Shown: positions 37,137 through 49,600 of the stretch, in pieces
Numbering within the stretch: position 1 is the stretch's first letter
Layout: each line of letters opens with the position of its first letter
DNA from: Sanderia malayensis
Taxonomy: Eukaryota; Cnidaria; Scyphozoa; Semaeostomeae; Pelagiidae
Assembly: GCA_013076295.1 (NCBI GenBank)
Contig: RQOL01000906.1
Location: forward strand, 2,356,001-2,420,000
Length of the DNA stretch: 64,000 bases
Reading direction: 5' to 3'
The notes under the pieces: model-generated
What the model was told of the DNA's origin: nothing
Seen by the model: only the letters and a program-made list of their open reading frames with translations
The model's database searches: none
Translations under genes and position numbers: made by a program

Positions 37137-40100
37137 TTATGGGGATTGTGCAAAGTCTACAGTCTTCGCTCCCCGTCCACTGCGTTTAACTCTTCTTTGT
37201 GGTTGTTGCTTTGCGCGTGGCTTTCGTTGGGGTTTGACGGGAGAGGCTTGCTTTCTGATCACAGCAGGTTTCACTTCTTCATTGTCGTATGAAGAGTCAT
37301 TTAAACTGGTATTCGATTTCCTGGGACTTCTTCTTAACTGCTGGTAAAAGGAAGAAGAGTTCTAAGCAACATATGCGAAGAAAAATGGTTAAGAATAAGC
37401 AAGTTATGGAGGCGAAAAATGTGAGGAAGAATGGATTATCAGATGAATATAGAAGCGGATGCAAGAGATAAAAAGATACCTTTCTAACTGGTGCTCTTCG
37501 TGTTGGCTCCTTCGAAGGGGATCTTGAGGCTGCTCGTTTGGCTAAGCTAGATCTCTTGATTTCAGCTGTCTCCTCTTGCTTCTGTGGATTTGAAGGCGAT
37601 GTTTGAGTGGAGTGCGAAATCAGTTTAGTTTAAATGATCAAGATGAAGGAAAGAGATCAGATGATGATTTAGAAGAGCAGAAAGAAGAGTGGGGAAGGTG
37701 AAGGAAGGATTACAGAAGAACGTAATAAAGATAAAGGATACTAATAGATATCATTAGGAGTATAAATGTTGATTAAAGGAATGGATAACGATAAAGAAGA
37801 GTCGATAAAACGGCATGTGATGAAAAGAACATACTTGATTGAAAGATTGAAAGTACAACAGAATAAATTAACGAAGAAGAGTATTGGAATTGCGAGCTGA
37901 CAAATCAAAGCAGCAGATAAAGAAGATATCAAGGAAGCTGTAGATGGAGAAGATTTAAATCTTGAGATAAAGATCTCGACTTTATATACCTCGTCGACTT
38001 CATCATTTAGCACAGCGCTGGATCTCTTCATTGTCTTCCTCCCTCTCTTTGGCGAAGAAGAAGGAACAAAGATGACTGATTTACCGTCATCAGAACAACC
38101 ACTTGAACGCAGGCCATCTTTGAACCATTGTTTGATTCTATCATAGTCTGGTTTCTCAGTATACTCAAGTTTGATGATATGTTTGAAGAAATTCTCGAGT
38201 TGTGCTGAAAGAAAAGCATGTATTGGCAGTCACTGTTTATTCTGTTGGTCGTTGCCCAAAAGGGAAAGGAAAGGTGTGATGTAGCATTGACTATTTTACA
38301 ACGCATAGAGCACAAAGTACAATACAGAATGACGTAAATTCAAATTACTAACACGGAACGGTTGATGAACCGAAGCATGTTTTTAAAGATGTTGGTATGT
38401 TTTTCATGAACCTGAAAATCACAAGATTGTAAATGCGATAAAAGGCCTTGAATTAGCAGACAAGAATTAACATGATAACCAATGTGATACTATTACTGAG
38501 TGCCACATTAATAGGAAGGATACATCAATATACTTTATTTTCTCTGAATTCACATAGTCTTTGTCACTGAGTTTGTCTTCCCAAGGAAGACGGCCGCACA
38601 GCCACTGCAGCATGCAATAGGCAAGAATCTCCAAATCTCCACGCCGTGATGGGGCTAGAAATTGAAATGAGAACATGTTGAAACACACAGAGTCTTGAAA
38701 CACACAGAGTCTTGAAACACACAGAGTCTGATATACAATGTGACACACAAATGACATGCACAGTACAGAATATACCACATGAAGAAGACAGATTATGTCA
38801 TACCTAATCCTTTGTGTGCATCTCTACTTGTATATTCAATTGTTCCATCGTGCTTCCTCTTTGGATCTTCTTTATAAACAACATGTGTTCCACATGGGGC
38901 ATACCTAAATGCCAGTCCGTAGTCCAGCAAATACACCTATCATAAAGTGTAAGGCAGAATGCAATGAAAGATATAAAGCTTAAAGCTGTAAATATTCAGC
39001 ATCGATCTATAAAATTGGGAATTCATCAAGTAAAGATAGACCTATATGGTATTGTAGAGGGAATAGATCTATTGAATAGAATGAGAGGAACAACGTGGGA
39101 CAAGTATTAGTATTACCAAATTTTCATTCTTCTTTCCGAAACCGGTCATCATGTTGGAAGCTTTTATATCAGCATGCACATATCCTTGTTCGTGTAGATA
39201 TTCCAAAGATTCAACCTGCAGAAATTGAGCATATTCATTGAATAATGTTTACATATTAATAATGCAAAAAAGAGTTTTTGTGAAGAGCTTATCACTGGCC
39301 ATAGGATGTCCATTATCTGTTATCAACTCTGATTTTGTCTGTACTTGTTAATATGGCTATTATACTCTACTGCTGAAGAAGTGATTGTATTTTCTCACAG
39401 TTCTTAGCCCCAGGCTGAAGGTAGTAGATAGGGAGAACTTGTGATCTGACGCTAACAGGATCTTCTCCACATCTTTTCCAAAGCGATCCATGATCATGAA
39501 TCGATACCTAGTTCCGTTGTTTTCAAACGAGCCACAGCCAATGAATCTAGGAATGCCCAAGTGTGCAAGTTTCTTTGCTTTTGCCCAAGCTAATACTGAA
39601 ACAAACAAAAAATCTTTTTGCGTTTCATGTGATATGTAAACTGGCTCAAACTGGCTCTTACGGGTTGTGACTGCCTGCATATTTGATTTAGTTCAGTTTT
39701 TTAACATTGTATTTAAAATACACAGGATACTAGCATCTGGAATTTTAATATCAGGCAAGAAAAAGTAGCTCACTTGTTTCATGTTTAGCTGCTCTTTGAT
39801 AAAAAGCCAGTTCCACGAAAAGAGGACCACTTGAATGGGGCTCCTGTCAACAAATTGATCAATATGTTAATGTAACTTAGGATTTGTTAATATCTATAAG
39901 GGCATCTGCGAACTGTATTTCAATTTTACCTAATCTTGTAAATATTTTAAAAGAAATTTTATTCAAATTCATTTAACCAGAAATGCGAATAATGATGGAG
40001 AAACAAAACCAAAACAAAATTGTTTTACCACTTTTACGACATACTGTGCATTGTCAGATACCGTGGATGAGGTTTTATCGGATCCTGTAAAACAAACGTG

Positions 40101-40317
40101 ATATTTTGTGACTTTTTGTCAACATTCATTCTTTGCATAATGCATTTGCAATCAGCATATCTTTTCCGTTTGAATACTCACCCAAATAAAGGTATCCAAA
40201 TCCTCCTTGGCCAATTAGGGGTCCAAGTTTCCATTGCTTTTTCGATAAATCGGTGAGAATTTGTCCTGGAGGCAGAGGTTTACTCATTCCTTTGGGTGCT
40301 CGCTTTTTTGGTGGCAT
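37137..40317 (-). CDS. VRK1: VRK1-type vaccinia-related serine/threonine kinase
   Basis: Nuclear CK1-group kinase that phosphorylates BAF, histones and transcription factors and controls nuclear-envelope dynamics. Eleven exons: 40317-40182, 40084-40029, 39843-39774, 39595-39399, 39215-39117, 38936-38804, 38654-38534, 38411-38353, 38204-37990, 37581-37480, 37340-37137. Phases match and give 463 residues. Kinase motifs are the P-loop [12 protein letters not shown], lysine in [24 protein letters not shown], catalytic loop [18 protein letters not shown] in place of [19 protein letters not shown] and LPWEDKL. These match active VRK1/2 rather than the pseudokinase VRK3. The C-terminal tail is basic and Ser/Lys/Arg-rich ([25 protein letters not shown]), consistent with nuclear location and not the membrane anchor of VRK2. 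Confidence 0.92.
38682..38730. repeat. 17-bp tandem repeat in a VRK1 intron
   Basis: Nearly three copies of CACACAGAGTCTTGAAA lie just upstream (on the gene strand) of exon 7. Confidence 0.85.
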
Positions 40318-40821
40318 GATTTATTTGTCTGGAAATCAACTGATTGAGGTTCAAGACTACAAGTTGATATTATTTTTAATAAATTGAGGACAATTTTAAA
40401 CACGCGCCTTTTGCGATACAAATTTTGAAAAAAACATCTAAACGAGGCTGTGATATAATCGAGGCTGGTCGCATTGCCAAGTTTTTGTTCGTTTCTTTTG
40501 CTTTCTCTTTTGAAAGTTTGTCATAGTGCGCAGTTTTGCAGTATAAGCTTCAAGGAGTTTTGTTTGGTGTTGCTTTTGCAATAAAAGATACAAGAAGATC
40601 AATCATATCGGTAAATTATTGTTTTTTAAAGTTTGTATTTCTTGCATTTTTCAGTGCACGTTTGTTATTTTATTTACTGGCCCATGTAAATAGCTTTGCT
40701 TAGCGCAACTTTTAGGCCCTTAATTTCCCGCCCCTTTTTAATCAGTATTGGAGGCTTTCAATAATTGTTGTTATTAGTCGATGTTAATTTGAAATAGTGC
40801 CTCTTTACTTAAGGCTTGAAA
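40318..40821. promoter_or_regulatory. Shared upstream region of VRK1 and BAF
   Basis: There are 504 bp between the divergent start codons of VRK1 (minus) and BAF (plus), with no other open frame. GAGGCTGT and GAGGCTGG occur as a near-repeat at about 40445-40470. If BAF has an upstream non-coding exon, it would lie here. Co-regulation of the pair is inferred from position only. Confidence 0.5.
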
Positions 40822-41094
40822 ATGTCCTCAACTTCGCAAAAACACAGAAATTTTGTGAGTGAACCGATGGGCCAAAAATCAGTCAAAGATCTGGCAGGGA
40901 TTGGGCCTGTACTTGGAGATAGATTCATAGATAAAGGCTTTGACAGAGCATATATCGTTCTTGGACAATTCTTGATGCTAAGAAAGGATGAAGATCTTTT
41001 TATCGATTGGATCAAAACAGAGGTTCAGGCAAATTCCAAGCAAGCCAAAGATTGTTTTACTTGTTTGAAAGATTGGTGTGATGCATTCTTGTGA
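40822..41094 (+). CDS. BANF1: Barrier-to-autointegration factor (BAF)
   Basis: DNA- and LEM-protein-binding dimer that bridges chromatin and the nuclear envelope. A single exon of 90 residues (human 89) aligns along its whole length: [20 protein letters not shown], the HhH-type segment [30 protein letters not shown] and [13 protein letters not shown]. The N-terminus MSSTSQKH has Ser/Thr at positions 2-5, the place where VRK1 phosphorylates human BAF (residues 2-4). The start is the ATG at 40822; a longer frame upstream has no ATG. The gene is head-to-head with the VRK1 gene. Confidence 0.96.
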   Translation: MSSTSQKHRNFVSEPMGQKSVKDLAGIGPVLGDRFIDKGFDRAYIVLGQFLMLRKDEDLFIDWIKTEVQANSKQAKDCFTCLKDWCDAFL

Positions 41095-41597
41095 TTTTAA
41101 GTGTCTTTCTCGTGTTTGAAATTATTAATCACCAAGATAACCTGAGAATAATCAAAAGCCCATTGCTTATTGGCGCCTCAAATATCGTAAAGCAACTTTT
41201 TACATTCAAATTTTATCAGCAAGAGATACAGTATGCACAATTTTTTCATCTCTACATTTCTTCTTACAATGATTTATTATTTAGTTAAGCTTTTTTGTTC
41301 ATGCTTTTGTTTTTGATTTCATATTTGTTAGTTTTAGAAAAGATTTTAGAAAACGTATAAAAAACTTGAATTGTTTTGTTAAGGTATATTTTATTGATGG
41401 TAAATTGGCCATAAAAAATTTAGTTAGAATAAAAATGAGGTTAAGTTTTACTTTTTGTATAACCTATAATTTTGTTTCATTACATTTTGAAAATCACACA
41501 AACATAAACATCTTGATGATGTGTTCATTACGATTTCTTGTCACAAAATTTAAAAATAGCTCTGCACTTTTGGATTCTTGAAAAATGCAATTTCTCC
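41095..41597. other. Convergent 3' interval between BAF and the SLC22-like gene
   Basis: AT-rich, with several hydrophobic spurious frames. It must hold both 3' UTRs. AATAAA-like words occur (for example AGAATAAAAATG near 41427). No further gene was seen. Confidence 0.4.
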
Positions 41598-44500
41598 TCA
41601 AAGACATGTATCAACTGTTTCACTTTGAACAAGACCGTCCATTGGCTTTATGTTTGGATTTGCACATATGACTTCAGCTGTTGGTTGTTCTTTTGTTTCT
41701 GGCAAATGAAGCAGAAAAATGGCTGACAGAAAACATGTTCCACCCATGATTGAAAACGGCAAAATAATGTGAAACACTTTCAGCCATTCTGTAACCCACG
41801 GTGACAATGCCGAACCTATTCTGCTTGTCACTTGAAGCCAACCAATGCCCTCAGATCTGTTAATGAAATTAGACATGATACAGCAATTAATTACTGTTTC
41901 ATTTTAATTACTTGATGAGGTGAATATTTTGTATTTTTAAGGATTCAAAGTAGAGTGATTGTAAACTCACCGTATCACAGTGGGGTAGAGTTCAACAGAC
42001 CATGTGTAAATGACATCAAATGAAACTTGGATGCAGAATTTGCCAACCAAACCAAATGTCAGCCTCAATGCATCTAGACCTGAAAGCAGAGACAAAACCC
42101 ATGCAACAATTGGTAACAGCAATGCTACTGTACATGTCCAAACGTGCTACTGCAAATATCAATGATTTGGAATAATTGATTGTTCTTGACCTGTTGTTTT
42201 TCCAAGAGGAACAATAGCAGCTGCAATGCAGGCTACTGCTGCTATGAACATCGGAATGATCACAGTTTTCTTCCGTCCAAATCTAAATTTGAAGACAAAA
42301 AATCAGCTACAATTCAGAAGGACACAGGCTTGGAGAAGTGTCCCAAAAATTCCGAAAATAGGAAACCGATTAACAAACTTCCAGTACTGAGGTCTGGTCT
42401 GAGTTTCTTACAAAAATGTGTGGAAATGAATGCTACAATGGCAGTTAATAAGGCTAGTATAAGGATATATGGTTTCAATGTGTTTGATGCCCAACAACAG
42501 GTACCCTAGAAACGACGGAAGGATGATAGTAGTGGAGATGGCGCGTCATAGCTACCTTGTCGATACTATTATAGAAGCAATATCACCAAACAATCCAACC
42601 AAAGCAGACAGTGTGTAGTCTCTGTACATGCTGCCACCAAGATTGTCAGCTGCCAGAGCAATGCCGTAGTAAATCATTGCGTTTGTGAACCTATCAAGTG
42701 TACAAACGGTGATTGTCATTAGCTATAGCTTAGTCGTTGAATAGTGCTTTGTGATTATACGACGGAAAGAAACCAATGCAATGCTACTTGGGGAGCTTGG
42801 AGGAATGAAACCATTATGGTGTCACTCGGTTTGCGTGTTGAAAAGTACATTCCCTGAAATAATTAGGGACAAAATCTAGCTTACCGTAAATTCTCTTTTA
42901 AGCCCCCCGGGGGGCTTATTGTTTTTCAGTACTTTAAAGAGGGGGCTTATTAGAGAAGGGGGGCTAAATTGAGAGAGGGGGCTTAATAAATATTTTGTAA
43001 TAGAAAACCATTTTCAGTGGTGGAAATACATTAAATAATACATGAAATACATTATTCAATGAAGTCTGTGTGAAAAACGTTTATATCTACTAAATGATTT
43101 GAATTTGAATTTGTTGAGAAGTATTGAACGACCAATGAATAAAATGAAAATCTCAGTTGTTTGTCAAGTTTACTTATTTTGTCATCAGTGAAGATTTGGG
43201 GGGGGGGGCTAAATTGAGAGGGGGGCTTATTAAATTTTTCTCTCTGAAAAGGGGGGGCTAATTAGAGAGGGGGGGCTTAATTGAGAGGGGGGGCTTAATA
43301 GAGAATTTACGGTATCTAACGTACCATGCAAAGCCGAGCGCCAAGGATTTCAGCAGCATACCACGTGGTCTGAAAAGGTCCAATAGATTTGCTTGGTTGA
43401 CAACCTCTGTATTGTCAACGGGTTTTACTCTCACGTGTTCCGGAATTCTCTGTTTGTTCCATTTGGCGATTTTATTGAGCAGGTCGTGCACCTCGGTTAG
43501 TCTGTTTTTAATTCTCAGCCATCTGATCGATTCTGGTATGAAGCTGATTTTGAATAGAAATAGGGCTTGTTTATAACTTTTGATTCACAAAGAAGGGTTT
43601 AGTATATAGGGGAGGGGGCTTATAGAGGCTTCACGGAATCTAAAGCTAATTAATTAAACCAATGGTGAATTACAGTAAGAAGCAGTTGAACAAGTAACCA
43701 ACAGCTCGCTGGCTTGCTATATCTATAGTGGAGTAGGCTTCAGGCCCCTAAGGCATATATATTACAGATGTTGAATTATTGGTTATCATTGATTTACTTG
43801 CTGAATACACGATCGTTCACTCTCTCAGTCTTCCAGCTCGTTTAGTTTATATAGCTATATTCACGGAAAGCAAAGGAATATTACAATATCGTAGTTTTTA
43901 TTTGGCATCGGTTTACTATTGTTCTTGTATACTTACTATAGAATTATACAGAATGGAATATAGGGGGCACTGCACACCATCAACAGAAGCCTCCATTTGC
44001 GTATGAAGTAAGCATGCAAGCCAACGATGCAAATCGCCATAGAACCGACCACGAATAACATTATTCCGGTCAGTGGTCGATATTTTGGACCGACCACTTC
44101 GCTCAGGTATATGAAAGGCATGACCAGGAAGCCAGGGCTAAACAGACCAATCACGGCTCTTGTTAACACGTAGAACCAATAAGCAGGCGAGAAGGCACTT
44201 ATGAAAGCTGCAGACAATAGCATGACCGAAGAGATGAAGATGATTTTGCGTCGACCATATCTATAAGGAGAATTGGAAACGCACGGATTGGTGGACTATG
44301 GGGCGGACTTATCAATGAAATGCTGGGTGGTCGTGTAGATATTGTTAACGGGATCGATTGCTGAATGTATGATTGGGTGGATTGGTTAATCCGCTATTCA
44401 TGGATTAATAGCCTGATTGGTTGAGTAATTGATGGATTGCGAATAGATTAATCGAGGATTGCTAAGTTGATAAATGATTGTACTGATGGATGAACAGATT

Positions 44501-45459
44501 GCTATATGGATTGATTGATAAGTTGTTCACTTACCTATCAGCCAACCAACCGAGGATAATGGATCCTATAGCCCATGTAATGAAGAATAATGATGTATCG
44601 ATGTATTTTAGGTCCTCTCTTGCGCATGATAAATCGAACTAGAAAGGAACATGGTCAGGTGTGCTTATGACAATAAACAATGCACATATTCAAACAGACT
44701 TTGCACATGAAATCAACATTCTAATTGTATCCATGTATCAAAACGAGGTTTTTATGCATTGAAGCGAGGTTTGTATGCATTGTTGCGAGCACGTGTTGCA
44801 AGTTTCCGCAAACCTTGGAATTCAGGATTATTTATTTTAACAATTATCAGAAAACTATCAATTTGTTTTGAGTAGTCGTTCTGTTTAACCTTCGGGTCGC
44901 CACAAACATGAACATTTGTTGTCGACTGCCGTAAATCTTCGAATTAGCCCGTTTAACAAGTACGTTTGCATTTTAAAAAACCCTCACCTACTGGTATGAT
45001 ATGTTTATGTTTGCAATTTGAGCCGGCGAGCACTATCTTTGTATTTCAGGGGGGCGGCAGAACGGGCCGGGGACATGATTGATTGTTTTTAATTGATTGA
45101 CAAGACAACAAATCGTTGTGTCTACGTGAAGGCCATTTACGTGTCTACGATGCAGAAAATCTACCCACCTCTGTTACAACTGAGTAGTCTTTTTGTTGAG
45201 TATATTCCCACTCATGCCTGGGAAAGCTACACCGATCTTCGTAGTGTTGTTCACCTCTCTTGAAACTCCCTGTTAGCGTGCATAAGCTGCTATTTGCAAC
45301 ACACCGCCAAGGTGGGTTGTATACTGCAAAATATGGTAAAAATATCTGGTAGATCCCAGCTGTATAGCTGATGCACACGATGAACTCGAGAACTTTCTGA
45401 TACAACCCGAATTCGCCTGTATATTTCAGAACTTCGTCAATTGCCAAATACTCCTCCAT
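41598..45459 (-). CDS. SLC22-type organic ion transporter (MFS)
   Basis: Twelve-helix major facilitator for organic cations, anions or carnitine at the plasma membrane. Eight exons: 45459-45169, 44638-44535, 44260-43937, 43543-43325, 42690-42556, 42282-42191, 42079-41971, 41856-41598. Phases match and give 510 residues. The N-terminus MEEYLAIDEVLKYTGEFGLYQ is the SLC22 start pattern, followed by a Cys-bearing first extracellular loop. Signatures are ILGWLADRYGRRKI (loop 2-3), YLSEVVGPKYRP, IPESIRWL before the large cytosolic loop, RFGRKKTVIIPM, WSVELYPTVIR and LLHLPETKEQ. Subfamily (OCT, OCTN, OAT or the SLC22A15/16 group) is unresolved. A G-rich MITE lies in intron 4. Confidence 0.85.
42884..43312. 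mobile_element. G-run-rich MITE-like element with TA target duplication
   Basis: The left end CCGTAAATTCTC (42884) and right end GAGAATTTACGG (ending 43312) are perfect inverted copies flanked by TA on both sides. Subterminal and internal stretches repeat AGGGGGGCTTAATTGAGAG-like units with runs of up to nine or ten G. It lies in the fourth intron of the SLC22-like gene. A related scrap (GGGGAGGGGGCTTATAGAGG) lies at about 43609. Confidence 0.8.
44270..44525. repeat. Degenerate GATTG-rich repeat in an SLC22-like intron
   Basis: Many imperfect GGATTG, GATTGGTT and TGATGGAT words lie in loose tandem. There is no coding potential. Confidence 0.5.
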
Positions 45460-46603
45460 GTTTCACTGGTTTCACTAAAACTCAATGCAAAAACAATACC
45501 CGTATTCTTTGCCTGCTGCGCTCATCCGACAAAGAGGAGACTTCGCATTCTATTGTCCCCTTAATTCTATTGTGTAACACCAAATGGTATTCTGATCTGA
45601 TGACAGTTCGCTGTGAATTGACAGATCTAAACGCTGGACCCAACGACCAACTGAAATTGAGACCTTACAACATTGCCCCTCTTGTTTAAAAACCTCGTCT
45701 GCTAATTTAGCTTCAGTTGGTTCAGGAACACAAAAAATCAACAAAAGCGCGAGTATGACCGCACGACACGATGACATTTTTTCAATGATGTTAAGTATAT
45801 ACATTTTGCTATAAGATTTGGTCTTCAATTCTGGCATTTATAAGTTTCTTTGTTGTTGGGGTCCGTTTCTTTGGGTTGTGGGTTGGGAACACGTGACGTG
45901 TCAATCCTTAAAGGTGGGCTGACCTGCGCAGTACAAAGTTCCTGGATGTTGCGGTGGAGCATGCATTACGTAATACCATCTAATTATGTAAATGAAATTA
46001 AAGCTGGAATTTAATGATGATGATGGTGATGAATTATTATTAAATTGTCTCTTTCTTGTGCGATATGACGTCATGTGGCAACTTTTAGGAGTCTGGGAAC
46101 GGATTAACAAACCAAACCAACAAACAACAAGACGCAAGGCCTGCCGGAGGTTTAATTTAGGATAAGAAAATATTAATTTTTGAGATTATTATACATTTCT
46201 AACGACAAGAGCAGGCGAAAATAAAAAGATATACCTTGACTAAGTTTAGCAATACAGCTTTAGGTATTGGGTAATACTCTTTATTGCGAATAAATATGAT
46301 AAACTAAGGAAGTGACCCGCGTGACACTGTATTGGCCTAGATACCTCACCTAAACGATAATAACGTGCAGTGTGAAGCAACGCTGTTATTGCGACAGCTC
46401 GGGTAAGTGCTATAACTTTATATTTTTAATTTTTATGTTGGAAGTCTCATAGTGCTTTATTAACAGATAGATAAAGACCCTCTAATAGTTGTCAGTAACA
46501 AAATGAGTTGATTTTAGTTGCGTCATGTTGTGAAATGAAACATGTTTCTTTCAGGATACAAACAACTGACATCTCTAAATATTTCTCTTTCAAGGTTGGC
46601 AGA
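45460..46603. other. Divergent interval between the SLC22-like gene and HECTD1
   Basis: Contains the likely promoters of both genes. An acceptor-like TTTCAG at about 46556 just before the HECTD1 start suggests a 5' non-coding exon upstream (perhaps ending at the GGTAAG near 46401). A possible small secreted frame on the minus strand is listed separately. Confidence 0.45.
45550..45777 (-). CDS. Possible small secreted protein or first exon (weak)
   Basis: A 75-codon frame starts MSSCRAVILALLLIFCVPEP, a good signal-peptide shape, with a likely cut after PTEA. The remainder has three cysteines (QCCK and IWCY). No family is recognised. It ends 90 bp upstream of the SLC22-like start on the same strand, so it could be an upstream frame in that gene's leader, a first exon (a GT follows KLADE), or chance. 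Length alone is weak evidence; the signal peptide is the only positive sign. Confidence 0.25.
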   Translation of the reverse strand: MSSCRAVILALLLIFCVPEPTEAKLADEVFKQEGQCCKVSISVGRWVQRLDLSIHSELSSDQNTIWCYTIELRGQ

Positions 46604-49600
46604 ATGGGCGAGATAGACCCCGACACACTGTTAGAATGGCTGACCATGGGTCAAGGAGATGAAAGAGATATGCAGTTGATCGCTTTGGAGCAACTATGTA
46701 TGCTGCTTTTAATGTCAGACAACGTGGACAGATGTTTTGAAAGGTGATCATTATTGTTTTTTTGATTAGGTTTATTTTTATTTCAAACTGAATTAATTAT
46801 ATCCTTGTTGTGTGAAATATACATTTATGTTGCTGTAGCAGCACTATAAAACACAATTTATATGTCTATTGTCATGTTTCTTGGAAGCCGTTTTTTCTGT
46901 TTAATTCCAGTTGTCCTCCAAGAACATTTCTTCCTGCCTTGTGTCACATATTTATGGATGAAACCGCACCGGACAGCATCCTGGAAGTCACAGCAAGAGC
47001 CATTACCTATTACCTTGACGTTTCTGCTGAGTGTTCGAGACGTATTGTTAGCGTGGAGGGTGCTGTGAAAGCTCTTTGTACCAGGTTAATGGTTGTGGAT
47101 ATAACCTTGAGAACGAGCAAAGATCTTGCTGAGCAATGCGTGAAAGTAAGGGGATGCATGTAGTCATAGAATAATCTGCTTGCTAATTGCTTTTTATCAA
47201 GGACTTTTGCTACATGCAATGCAATAGACACCTGCGTATAAGAACCTGTGAATTCTGCATCCAGCCTATTGTTCAACTACAATAGATTATTGTCTTTTCT
47301 ATTGTTTTGAGCAGAGGTCTTAGCCTGGAAAGCCCTTAATTCATTGGTTCTTATATGAGGGTGTTTACTGTAACATTCTGAACTGTTTGGTGTATTTAAA
47401 GATGCTAATACTTTAAAGTCCAGACACACATTCAGATCGTGTGAAATTTTCAAAAAGAAGGCTTAATCAAATTTCAAATACAAATAGCCTTTGAAGGCAT
47501 GATTATAGCCTTTAGAATTTGAACTAGCAGGAATATGTATTATATAATTGTCTGCATTGCATATCAAAAGTAATATTTGTAATAATAACATATCATTTGC
47601 TATTACCACCACACAGGTCCTTGAACTGATGTGTACAAGAGAAGCAGGTGCTATATACGATGCTGGTGGATTGACGTGCATCTTGTCTTTCATACGAGAG
47701 TATGGTTTTCAAATTCACAAGGATACACTCCACTCTGCAATGTCTGTTGTTGCTCGACTTTGTGCCAAGATGGAACCCAGTGATCAAAACTTGGAGCACT
47801 GTGTAGATTCTCTTTCTGTTCTCCTTCAAGCAGAAGATGTTTACGTGAGTAGTTCATGCTGCATTTTTCATCAAAGTACTAAGATCAAAATCAAAATTAA
47901 ATTACTGCTTCAAGTGTTTAATAAGTGAGAAATTTATTTAGTGCTCTGAGTCAATATAATTGCTGTTTTTTCAAAATGATGTAATGATTGTTTTAGGTTG
48001 CTGATGGTGCTCTGAGATGCTTTGCTTGTCTGGCAGATAGATTCACGCGTAGGGGCATAGACCCAGCCCCATTGGCCAAGCACGGACTGTCAAATGTCTT
48101 GCTGGAAAAACTGGCCATCTCAGCCACACAGTTTTCCACAGAGAAGCCAAGCAGTCTACCAGCAACGTCACCGGATACTCGTAGCAATGCTGGAAATGTC
48201 TCCATTGTTGTCAGCGTACTGTCAACTCTGTTCAGAGGATCTCCAAGTGTCACTCATGTAAGTTGGGCCAAAAGCAAAATTTGCGTTTAAAGCAGATGTT
48301 GCATAGGAAGTTAAAGTAACTATTGCATTGGATAAAGTGAAAGGGCTTGAAAAGCTTGTTAAGGACAGAGAGAGGAGAGGTTAAAATGGATGGCGAGAAT
48401 TGGTTATATTGAAGTTTTTAAGAAGAGAAAAGACAGGAGGGGGATGTGGGAGAGAACAGGGAGGGGGAATATGAGTGGGGAGGGGGAATATGAGCGGAGA
48501 GGGGGAATGTGGGAGTGAGAGAGGGATGTATGTGTCCACTGTATGTGTTTCTTTTTCTGTAGGATCTGCTGAGGAGTGACTTTCTGAATGCAGTTGAAAA
48601 AGCAATGCAAGGCGACGAGCGGTGTGTCCTGGACACAATGCGATTAATTGATCTTCTGCTGGTGTTGCTTTTCGAAGGACGAGATGCACTGCCCAAGTCT
48701 AACAGTCTGAGTGCACGAAATAGCTTGCCCGGTCTCAAAAGGATGGACAGCAGTACAGAGAGATCGCATAGACATCTGATTGATTGCATTAGGAGCAAGG
48801 ATACAGATGCACTCATTGAAGCGGTTGACTCAGGTGTGTTTACATCAAGTTTCTATTGTTATTATCATTGCTCATGCTTTAAAAAAATGTTTAAATAAAC
48901 GATTGAAAGATGATTACCATTGTGATCAAAACGGTTATTAAAATATGACATGTGTTGTTCTGATATATTGCGCATTTGGTTTAGTGATAACGTCTTTCTA
49001 TTACAGGTGCTTTTGAAGTCAATTACATAGATGATGTGGGACAAACTCTACTAAATTGGGCAAGTGCTTTTGGGACACTGGAAATGGTACATAAGTATAA
49101 TGAATTTCATTTTGATCAATTTATTTCAATACTACAAGCATCAGATAACTAACGTAGATAATTAGGCAAATATAGAACAGAAACATAAAATGATAATTTC
49201 ATTGACGGGATGTGTTGTATCAACCCCTTTTGTTTGTATGTGTTATATGTGTTATATGTTTTTTCATAGGTGGAATTTCTTTGTGAACGAGGTGCCGACG
49301 TCAATCGCGGTCAGCGGTCTTCGTCTCTTCATTACGCTGCATGTTTTGGAAGACCAGCTGTTGCCATGGTGAGTTGTTGGTTAATTAATTAACCAATCAT
49401 AACTGCATTGATATCAAATCGCTGTGTGGTGTTGTAATCTTTCGTTTACCATTTCAGGTGCTACTGAAGTATGGAGCAAATCCCGATTTGAGGGATGAGG
49501 ATGGAAAAACACCCCTCGATAAGGCAAGGGAAAGAAATGACGAAGGACACAAGGAAATCGTTCGTATTCTCCAAATACCAGGTATGAAGGATTCACGTCT

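Noticed and set aside
38516..38525. U12-type donor GTATCCTT used as the end of VRK1 exon 7
   Set aside because: It breaks the frame with the next exon. The GTATAT donor nine bases earlier restores a clean VRK1 alignment.
39360..39680. The 106-codon minus frame taken as a separate gene
   Set aside because: It is VRK1 exon 4 plus flanking intron read-through. Residues before [12 protein letters not shown] and after LGLRT are intronic.
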